Shown here: positions 6,530-12,273 of the stretch, one piece after another
How the letters are laid out: each line of letters starts with the position of its first letter
How positions within the stretch are numbered: the first letter of the stretch is position 1
Source: Caldilineaceae bacterium
Lineage (GTDB): Bacteria > Chloroflexota > Anaerolineae > Caldilineales > Caldilineaceae
DNA length: 13,478 nucleotides
Assembly (NCBI GenBank): GCA_024643705.1
Contig: JAHEML010000022.1
Coordinates: 1-13,478, forward strand
Reading direction: 5' to 3'
Notes under the pieces: generated by a model
What the model was told of the DNA's origin: nothing
Databases searched by the model: none
The model's input: only the letters and a program-made list of their open reading frames with translations
Made by a program: the position numbers and the translations under genes

Positions 6530-8029
6530 CTACTCGCCGCCTTCTGCGATTGGTGTTTCGTCAACAGCCGCTTCGGCAAGAGAGTCATCTTCGGCTACAG
6601 CTTCGTCAGTTGAGATGATCTCGACCAGGGTTTCGCCCTGTATTTCAGCATCATCTTCCACAGCCGCGCTGCTCTCTGCATCCACGGGTTCCGGAATCTC
6701 TTCGCCCCGGGCAATGGCTTTGATCAAGTCAAAGGTCTTTTCGGTAACAATGCGCTCGACAAAATTCTGGCGACTTGGCCCTTCTTTCATCATCTCGAAA
6801 AGTCGTTGGCGGGCCTCGATCTGTTCTTCGGTTGCTTCTTCATCCAACTCGCCGAACATTTTCACAATCTCTTCTTCAATTTCGCCATCGGTCGCATTCA
6901 CCTTCTCGGCGATGGCTATTTCGGAAAGCACCAAGTTGCGCTTCAAGACACTTTCCGCCTCTTCCCGTTGCTCTTCGCGATAGGTCTCAATCGTCTGGTT
7001 GGTGATCTCAAGGAACTGGTCCAGCCCTTCGATGCCCATTTGCCGATAACGACTGTCCATTGTTCGCAGCATCTGATCGATCTGCATCTCCACCGCAACA
7101 GGTGGATAGTCGATTTCGCTCATCTCCACCAATTGATCAAGGATCGACGACAGGAAATCAACATCCGCTTCCTCTGCCAGTTCCTCTTGCAAGTTCTCGC
7201 GAATGCGATTGACCAAGTCCTCGGCAGTCTCGAAGTCCGGGCCAACAGACTGGGCGATCTCGTCTGTCAATTCTGGCGTGACATAGGCCTGATTGCTATG
7301 CAGGTTGACATGAAATTGCACCCGCTGACCCGCATACATACTGGCGCTATCTTCCGGCCAATCAATCTCAAATGTTTTTTCATCGCCCGGAACCATGCCC
7401 AACAGCGCGGCGTCAAAGCCAGCTGGCTCCATGGGGTTTTCTTCGTCTGGCGTAATATCCCAGTCGGTCTCGTCCATTACAACCGTGTCGGTCTCGTTGC
7501 CATCCGCATCCAGCACAACGGCCTTCACGTCAACATTCATTAGGTCGCCATATTCGCTGGGCCGCTCCACATCTGCATAGTCGGCTTCCCGTTCCAGAAT
7601 CTGGTCGATACGGGCCTGCACATCAACCTCGTCCACCTCGACAGGCGTCTCTTCCACGCGCAGGGAACGGTAATCACCCAAAGTGACCACAGGAGTCAGA
7701 GGAACTGTCACCCAGTAGCGCAGAGGATCCATCTCGATGTTGTCCATCGAGCCGATTCCATAGGGTTCGATCTCTTCCTGCTCCAAGGCTTCTCTGTACA
7801 TTTCCTGGCCCAACTCGTCCACAAATTCTTCCACCAGGGCGCCCACACCAAAATGGCGCAACACGATATTGTAGGGTGCTTTGCCCTTACGGAAGCCAGG
7901 AATCTTGTACTGGTTGGCAACCTTGCCTGCGGCTTTGCGCATTTCGCTCTCGAAGCGCGCATTGTCCACTTCGATTACCAACCCCAACTGACGATGCTCT
8001 TTTTCTTCTCTCGTAATTTTGATCGACAT
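6530..8029 (-). CDS. tig: Trigger factor, ribosome-associated chaperone and prolyl isomerase
   Basis: Trigger factor binds the ribosome exit tunnel and shields nascent chains. The start ATG 8029 is preceded by AGAGGG at 5-nt spacing. The 499 residues show the ribosome-binding signature GFRKGKAP (45-52) in the N-terminal domain, an FKBP-like isomerase domain at about 155-250 (GFDAALLGMVPGDEKTF is the typical part), and a long helical C-terminal chaperone domain rich in Glu/Arg (about 251-440). E. coli trigger factor has about 432 residues; the extra length is mostly an acidic tail from about 443 to the end, with many Asp/Glu and no Lys or Arg after Arg441. It is the first gene of the tig-clpP-clpX cluster; 209 nt separate it from clpP. 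Confidence 0.97.
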   Translation of the reverse strand: MSIKITREEKEHRQLGLVIEVDNARFESEMRKAAGKVANQYKIPGFRKGKAPYNIVLRHFGVGALVEEFVDELGQEMYREALEQEEIEPYGIGSMDNIEMDPLRYWVTVPLTPVVTLGDYRSLRVEETPVEVDEVDVQARIDQILEREADYADVERPSEYGDLMNVDVKAVVLDADGNETDTVVMDETDWDITPDEENPMEPAGFDAALLGMVPGDEKTFEIDWPEDSASMYAGQRVQFHVNLHSNQAYVTPELTDEIAQSVGPDFETAEDLVNRIRENLQEELAEEADVDFLSSILDQLVEMSEIDYPPVAVEMQIDQMLRTMDSRYRQMGIEGLDQFLEITNQTIETYREEQREEAESVLKRNLVLSEIAIAEKVNATDGEIEEEIVKMFGELDEEATEEQIEARQRLFEMMKEGPSRQNFVERIVTEKTFDLIKAIARGEEIPEPVDAESSAAVEDDAEIQGETLVEIISTDEAVAEDDSLAEAAVDETPIAEGGE

Positions 8030-8075
8030 CTCTACCCTCTGTTCAGTGATTGCCCGGCTGCCGGACGCCGTCCTC

Positions 8076-8095
8076 TATTCTCGTTTATTCTCGTT
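8076..8095. repeat. Perfect 10-bp tandem duplication in the tig leader
   Basis: TATTCTCGTT is repeated exactly twice. The spacing is one helical turn and it lies 47-66 nt before the tig ATG, within the predicted 5' untranslated leader. Confidence 0.7.
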
Positions 8096-8173
8096 GCGGC
8101 GTCGAATCAGACTCCACCCTGTCCCACAAATAGGGTAGTACAGCCCGCGTGGGCCTGGTCGTCGCCAATAGGC

Positions 8174-8201
8174 ATAGTGCCTGAAATGCTTCAGGCACTA
8201 T
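8174..8201. other. Perfect palindrome at the predicted tig transcript start
   Basis: ATAGTGCCTGAA (8174-8185) and TTCAGGCACTAT (8190-8201) form a perfect 12-bp stem with loop ATGC. There is no U-tract on either strand. It begins 6 nt after the -10 box of the proposed tig promoter, so it would be the very 5' end of the tig mRNA or an operator over the start site. It also lies 70 nt after the mutL stop and may help end that transcript. Confidence 0.75.
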
Positions 8202-8206
8202 CGTTT

Positions 8207-8236
8207 AGTATAGCATAAGCCCACGGGCACGCCCAA
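8207..8236 (-). promoter_or_regulatory. Extended -10 promoter for tig-clpP-clpX
   Basis: On the minus strand TTGGGC (8231-8236) is followed after 18 nt by TATACT (8207-8212), which is preceded by TGC, giving the extended -10 TGCTATACT. The start site would fall near 8200, giving a leader of about 170 nt. Confidence 0.6.
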
Positions 8237-8270
8237 AGCAGAAAGGGGGAAATGGGTAAGGGAATCGGGC

Positions 8271-10292
8271 CTATGTCCGCTTGAATGCCTTTTCCAATTC
8301 CCCTGACGATAGCTGAATCATGGTGGGCCGGCCATGAGGACAGGTGCGAGGGGACTGACACTCCTCCAGTTGGCGGATCAGCTCCTTCATTTCCAAATCG
8401 CTAAGCACCTGCCCGGCCTTGATCGACGCCCGTTTGCAGACCATTTTCACAAGTTCGGCTTCTAGTTGTTCACCCACCACATCTCGCTCCAACGCCAATC
8501 CCTGAACAATCTCTTCCAGCATTCGCCCGGCATCCTGTCCGGTCAACACGCTGGGTACGCTGCGCACCAGCAAGGTGTCTCCTCCAAACGGTTCCACATC
8601 AAAGCCAACCCCGGCCAGTTCGGAGAGATAGAGTGACACTTGCCCGGCCAGAGCATCACCCAAGTGCAATGTCAATGGATTCAACAACCCCTGCCTAGGA
8701 ATACCACCACCGGGAGCCAAGCGCAGGGCCATAAATTTTTCGTACATCACACGCTCGTGGGCCGCGTGTTGATCAATCAGGAACATCCCCTCTGGCCCCT
8801 CGGCCACAATGTACATGGCCCCCACCTGACCCACAACCCGCAGCGGGGGCAGAGTGCCTGGCTTGCGTGGTTTGGGGAAAGGAGCCGGCTCCGAAGCTGG
8901 CTGAGAAGTCGAGACGTCCGGGGATGAATGACCAGCGTCCACGGCCTGTGGCAGATGCTGTGCCCCAGAGTCGCGAGGCACGAACAAATCCATTGCCGGT
9001 TGTGTCTGCCCCGCAGACAGAATCGTTTCCCGGCGTTCGGCCCAGCCTGGGGGCAGCCCACCGACAAGCCCATCGTGGGGCGCATCTGTCGGCCTGGCCC
9101 AGTCACCCGTTTCGGCAGAACCGCTCATCTCAAAGCCAGGTACGCCAGCATTGTCCACCACCACCCGGCGCACAGCCCGCTGCACAGCCGAAAAAATATG
9201 ACGGGCTTCCTGAAACCGCACCTCTGTCTTGCGGGGGTGTACATTTACGTCCACCTGGGCCGGGTCCAATTCGACAAAGACAACGCCGATGGGAAAGCGC
9301 CCCACAGGCAGCAGGGTATGATAGGCCTGAATCACCGCGTGGGTCAGGCTGCGATCCTCCACATAGCGCCGGTTGACGAAGAGATCGATGCCACTGCGGT
9401 TGGCACGTGTCACAATGGGCAAACTGACAAACCCTGATACCTGAATCTCGTCAGCCCGAATCCCCTCAGTCCGAATCCCCTCAGTCCGAACCCTGTCGGC
9501 CCCCATTTGTTGATCGGGCTTCGGCCCAGCATCCCCGCCAGTGCCCCGAAAATCCACCTCGTCTGCCCGTTTCGCCGACACAGCGCCAGCCGACCCTTCG
9601 CGCCCCGCTCGTCTGCTTTTTCCAATTCCCACCATCTGCCGGGCCGTATCCAGCCCGTAGATTTTCGCAAGCACATCGGTCACGTCACCACTGCCGGTGG
9701 ATTGGAACAACAGCCGCCCGTCGTTGACCAGGCTGAAGCGGCGTTCGGGCCAAGCCAAGGCATAGCGCTGGACAATGGCCGAGATATGGCCTGTCTCGGT
9801 TGCAGCCCTGCGCAGGAATTTCTTGCGGGCCGGTGTGTTGAAAAAGATATGCTCTACGGTCACAATCGTACCGACAGGCATGCCCGCAGCACCTTCCGAG
9901 ACGATCTGCCCCCCTTCGGCGCGAATCTGCGCCCCACCCTGTGCCTCGGTGTGACGGCTGGCGAGGGTGAGATGGCTGACCGCGGCGATGCTGTAGAGTG
10001 CCTCGCCCCGGAAGCCAAATGTGGCAATATGATTGAGATCGTCGGCGGTGTGCAACTTGCTGGTGGCGTGGCGGTGCAAGGCAAGGGAGAGTTCATCTGC
10101 GGGGATGCCGTGACCGTCGTCCGTCACCCGCAAAAGACGCTGGCCTCCATCGCGCACTTCCACCCGAATCTCATGCGCGCCTGCATCCAAACTGTTTTCG
10201 ATGAGTTCTTTGGCAACGTTGGCCGGACGCTCTACCACTTCGCCCGCGGCAATTTTGCCCGCCACATCTGCTGATAAAAGATGTATGTTCAT
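8271..10292 (-). CDS. mutL: DNA mismatch repair protein MutL with endonuclease motif
   Basis: MutL links mismatch recognition by MutS to strand incision. ATG 10292 (673 aa) is chosen: it begins the conserved MNIHLLSADVAGKIAAGEVV, and it overlaps the stop codon of the upstream methyltransferase gene as ATGA. The GHKL ATPase shows ENSLDAG (Glu32-Asn33), DDGHGI (58-63), ATSKL (76-80) and GFRGEAL (93-99); the transducer domain shows VDVNVHPRKTEVRF (347-360). The C-terminal domain has DQHA-x2-E-x4-E (507-518), the metal-binding motif of nicking MutL proteins, CPHGRP (651-656), and QGLLNP (534-539), which fits the clamp-binding motif Q-x-x-L-x-P. So this is a MutH-independent type. A low-complexity insert at about 224-284 lies at the start of the transducer domain. 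A long Pro/Ser linker (about 390-480) precedes the C-terminal domain. Confidence 0.98.
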   Translation of the reverse strand: MNIHLLSADVAGKIAAGEVVERPANVAKELIENSLDAGAHEIRVEVRDGGQRLLRVTDDGHGIPADELSLALHRHATSKLHTADDLNHIATFGFRGEALYSIAAVSHLTLASRHTEAQGGAQIRAEGGQIVSEGAAGMPVGTIVTVEHIFFNTPARKKFLRRAATETGHISAIVQRYALAWPERRFSLVNDGRLLFQSTGSGDVTDVLAKIYGLDTARQMVGIGKSRRAGREGSAGAVSAKRADEVDFRGTGGDAGPKPDQQMGADRVRTEGIRTEGIRADEIQVSGFVSLPIVTRANRSGIDLFVNRRYVEDRSLTHAVIQAYHTLLPVGRFPIGVVFVELDPAQVDVNVHPRKTEVRFQEARHIFSAVQRAVRRVVVDNAGVPGFEMSGSAETGDWARPTDAPHDGLVGGLPPGWAERRETILSAGQTQPAMDLFVPRDSGAQHLPQAVDAGHSSPDVSTSQPASEPAPFPKPRKPGTLPPLRVVGQVGAMYIVAEGPEGMFLIDQHAAHERVMYEKFMALRLAPGGGIPRQGLLNPLTLHLGDALAGQVSLYLSELAGVGFDVEPFGGDTLLVRSVPSVLTGQDAGRMLEEIVQGLALERDVVGEQLEAELVKMVCKRASIKAGQVLSDLEMKELIRQLEECQSPRTCPHGRPTMIQLSSGELEKAFKRT
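9451..9495. repeat. 15-bp minisatellite inside mutL (three copies)
   Basis: Units 9451-9465, 9466-9480 and 9481-9495 share TCAGYCCGAAYCCC. They encode RTEGI, RTEGI and RADEI in the low-complexity insert of MutL. Unit length keeps the reading frame. Degenerate further units may flank the three clear ones. Confidence 0.85.
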
Positions 10293-11908
10293 AGCCGAAT
10301 TATAGCATTTGCAGCAACCACAACCAACACTTCGCCCCCAGCCACATCCACCAGACGCACCGCCACAGGGCCACACTGTTTTGCATCTACCGGCACTTCA
10401 TAATAACCAGCCACCAACGCGGTTTTGCCCCTCGGCGCGTCCATCAACCCCGTCCGAAAAACCGCTCCATTATAGGCTGGGTCGATCAGCACAGCATGCA
10501 CCAACGCCCGCCAGTCGGTCGGCGGTTCTGCCAGAGCTTCCACTGGGGAGCTACGAAAGGAATGAATCTGTACCTGCACGGTCCCGCCAGCCAGGGTTAC
10601 GCTCACCTCTGCCGTCCCGCCGCTTGTTTTCTCGGCCTCTTGCCCAGCAATGCCCACAATCTGCCCTTCCCCAATCGCCCTAGCGCCATCGCTTATCTCT
10701 GCACCGCTGTCTTCTTCTTCGCCTGTGCCTCCCTGCGTCTTTGCGTTAAAACTGTTTTGCATCACCCTCAAGGCACTCGTGCGCACAGCCCGCCAGTTGG
10801 CATCGCAGCCGATCCAGGGGCGGCCTAGCCCTTCGGCCACCGCCAGGGTAGTTCCAGAGCCACAAAAGGCATCCAGCACCAGATCCCCCGCATCTGTCCC
10901 CGTTTCAATAATGCGCCGCAGCAGGCCGGTTGTCTTCTGGGTGGGGTAGTTCACATCTTCGCTGGGGATTGTGCCCAGGCCAGGGATATCGTCCCACAGA
11001 TTGTCTACGGCCCGGGTGACCACAAAGCGACTGCGCCCTCGTTTTTGTAGATAATATTTAATGCCAATGGTTCCACCGTTGGAGCCGTAGACCCGCCGCT
11101 CCGGCTCGTCCACAACCACTTCGCCACCAAAAGGCGCATAAATACGCCCTTCCGCGTGCAATGCGACCAGCCGCTCAAAGCTGTAGCTGCCTGGGTGCGA
11201 TGTGCGAAAGAAGCCCGACTCGTCCTCCATAAATTGACCAGCGGCTTCGGCACGGCTCAACACAATTTCCCGGCGGGGTGGGTTCCAGACGGGTACGCCA
11301 TCGGCAGAGCGGCGAAAAATGTGGATGGAATGGGCACTGTGGGGAAAATAGTGGGCGTGAACTTTGGCTCCCCGGGCTGTCTGGCTGCGCCACGAAATCG
11401 TGTTGAGAAAGCACTCTGGCCCAAAAATTTCTTCCAGCAGCAAATAAAGATGGCTCTGGCGACGATGGTCGCAGTGCAGCCACAGAGTGCCGGTGGGGGC
11501 CATTAGCTCCCGCAGAAGCAGCAGCCGTTCAGCCATGAATTGCAGATACCCGCCGGGGGGCCAACTGTCCACATATTCAAGACGTTCGCCAATTTGTGTG
11601 GCAGATTCCCCCCGCAGCCGTACCCGGCTGGTCCATGCCACGCCGGAATCGTACGGCGGGTCGATGTAGATCAACTGCACCTTGCCCGCGTAGCCCTGGG
11701 CCAACAGCCAGGATAGAGCATCCTTGTTGTCCCCGTGCAGCAGGAGACCGCCCTGCCCGCTGGTTGCAGCAAAACATTCCCGTGGACGCGCAGACGGAAC
11801 ATCTACCTGCACAGCCAAATGCTTCCCCGGCCATTGCAAAAGTGGCTGCTGTGTGGATTCGCTATGACCCTTAAGGGTAATCGCTGATTCAGTCAGGGCT
11901 GACCGCAT
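10289..11908 (-). CDS. Beta-class DNA methyltransferase (N6-adenine or N4-cytosine, type III Mod-like)
   Basis: Site-specific DNA methyltransferase of 539 residues. Motif IV DPPY (83-86) comes before motif I DAFCGSGTT (346-354), the order of the beta class, which includes type III Mod proteins. YPTQKT (321-326) and LWDD (304-307) are also typical of this group. DPPY fits adenine-N6 but N4-cytosine cannot be excluded. A charged linker (about 387-430) leads to a C-terminal strand-rich domain (about 430-539) reminiscent of type III Mod C-termini. No restriction subunit is next to it in this window, so it may be a solitary methyltransferase; its stop codon overlaps the mutL start by 4 nt, implying translational coupling. 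The start is ATG 11908 with a weak ribosome-binding site. Its specificity cannot be read from sequence. Confidence 0.92.
   Translation of the reverse strand: MRSALTESAITLKGHSESTQQPLLQWPGKHLAVQVDVPSARPRECFAATSGQGGLLLHGDNKDALSWLLAQGYAGKVQLIYIDPPYDSGVAWTSRVRLRGESATQIGERLEYVDSWPPGGYLQFMAERLLLLRELMAPTGTLWLHCDHRRQSHLYLLLEEIFGPECFLNTISWRSQTARGAKVHAHYFPHSAHSIHIFRRSADGVPVWNPPRREIVLSRAEAAGQFMEDESGFFRTSHPGSYSFERLVALHAEGRIYAPFGGEVVVDEPERRVYGSNGGTIGIKYYLQKRGRSRFVVTRAVDNLWDDIPGLGTIPSEDVNYPTQKTTGLLRRIIETGTDAGDLVLDAFCGSGTTLAVAEGLGRPWIGCDANWRAVRTSALRVMQNSFNAKTQGGTGEEEDSGAEISDGARAIGEGQIVGIAGQEAEKTSGGTAEVSVTLAGGTVQVQIHSFRSSPVEALAEPPTDWRALVHAVLIDPAYNGAVFRTGLMDAPRGKTALVAGYYEVPVDAKQCGPVAVRLVDVAGGEVLVVVAANAIIRL
10299..10327 (-). 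promoter_or_regulatory. Internal promoter for mutL with consensus extended -10
   Basis: On the minus strand TTGGTT (10322-10327), a 17-nt spacer, then TATAAT (10299-10304) preceded by TGC. Six bases later comes the mutL ATG (10292). A start site at normal distance would fall on or next to the A of the ATG, giving a leaderless mRNA. No Shine-Dalgarno is present there, in agreement with either leaderless or coupled translation. Confidence 0.55.
10711..10750. repeat. Dispersed-repeat-like insert coding the methyltransferase linker
   Basis: On the minus strand this reads TTTAACGCAAAGACGCAGGG followed by GAGGCACAGGCGAAG and more GAA triplets, translated FNAKTQGGTGEEED. It closely resembles the dispersed bacterial repeat that, when translated, gives NAKTQRRKE/NAKAQRREE-like strings (from memory). 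It sits exactly between the catalytic and C-terminal domains. Confidence 0.5.
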
Positions 11909-11925
11909 TCTGTATCGTCCAATGG

Positions 11926-11964
11926 AAAGACCCGGCTGGTGAACACAAGAAAACCAGCCGGGTC
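11926..11964 (-). terminator. Hairpin terminator after the sulfur-carrier gene
   Basis: A perfect 12-bp stem (11929-11940 GACCCGGCTGGT with 11953-11964) and a 12-nt loop. On the minus strand only TTT follows, so termination may be partial. It lies between the sulfur-carrier stop (12010) and the methyltransferase start (11908); the rest of this 101-nt gap shows no clear promoter. Confidence 0.7.
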
Positions 11965-12009
11965 GTTATGATCCATCATTTACCTAACAATGTTCACGAA
12001 ACGCCGTCC

Positions 12010-12273
12010 CTATCCCCCCGTCATCGCCGGGACAAAGTGGACCTCGCTGTCGGGGCCAACCGGCTCCCGCAGCCCTTTGTTGCCCACCGTGCCATCCACG
12101 GCCACACTCAACCCAGGTCGGATGCGATCCTCTTCGACGAGGCGCTCTGCCACACCTGGATAGCGGGCATCCAATGCCTGGACGATCTCCCGCACAGTCA
12201 CCCCCGCCACCTCTACCTGGCTCTTGCCCTCGGTCAGGGGGCGGATGAGGGGGGGTATCCAAACAATAGCCAT
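12010..12273 (-). CDS. MoaD/ThiS/CysO-like ubiquitin-fold sulfur carrier
   Basis: An 87-residue protein of the beta-grasp sulfur-carrier family, whose C-terminal Gly-Gly is thiocarboxylated and donates sulfur. It ends in VHFVPAMTGG, the diagnostic tail, and has the N-terminal strand IPPLIRPLTEG and the helix TVREIVQALDARYPG typical of the family. The start ATG 12273 follows directly on the stop codon of the upstream hydroxylase gene (TAAATG), with GGGAG 11 nt before it inside that gene, so the two are translationally coupled. Next to a molybdopterin enzyme, a MoaD role (small subunit of molybdopterin synthase) is the natural inference; however the 'IPPLIRP' type also resembles CysO of cysteine synthesis, so the exact pathway is open. 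Confidence 0.85.
   Translation of the reverse strand: MAIVWIPPLIRPLTEGKSQVEVAGVTVREIVQALDARYPGVAERLVEEDRIRPGLSVAVDGTVGNKGLREPVGPDSEVHFVPAMTGG

Noticed and set aside
8030..8270. CIRCE heat-shock operator upstream of tig
   Set aside because: No TTAGCACTC-N9-GAGTGCTAA-like sequence; the palindrome present is different.
9507..10274. Open frame of 255 codons on the + strand opposite mutL
   Set aside because: Antisense to the conserved ATPase domain of MutL; no domain recognised.
10293..10376. Upstream GTG start for mutL adding 28 residues
   Set aside because: The added Gly/Cys/Trp-rich residues are unlike any MutL N-terminus and overlap the methyltransferase; ATG 10292 begins the conserved sequence.
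11867..11878. 12-bp palindrome ACCCTTAAGGGT near the methyltransferase start
   Set aside because: It lies inside the coding region and a single 12-bp palindrome is not enough evidence of a site.
10289..11908. Complete type III restriction-modification or phage-defence locus
   Set aside because: Only the methyltransferase is present; neighbours are mutL and a sulfur carrier, with no helicase-nuclease gene in the window.
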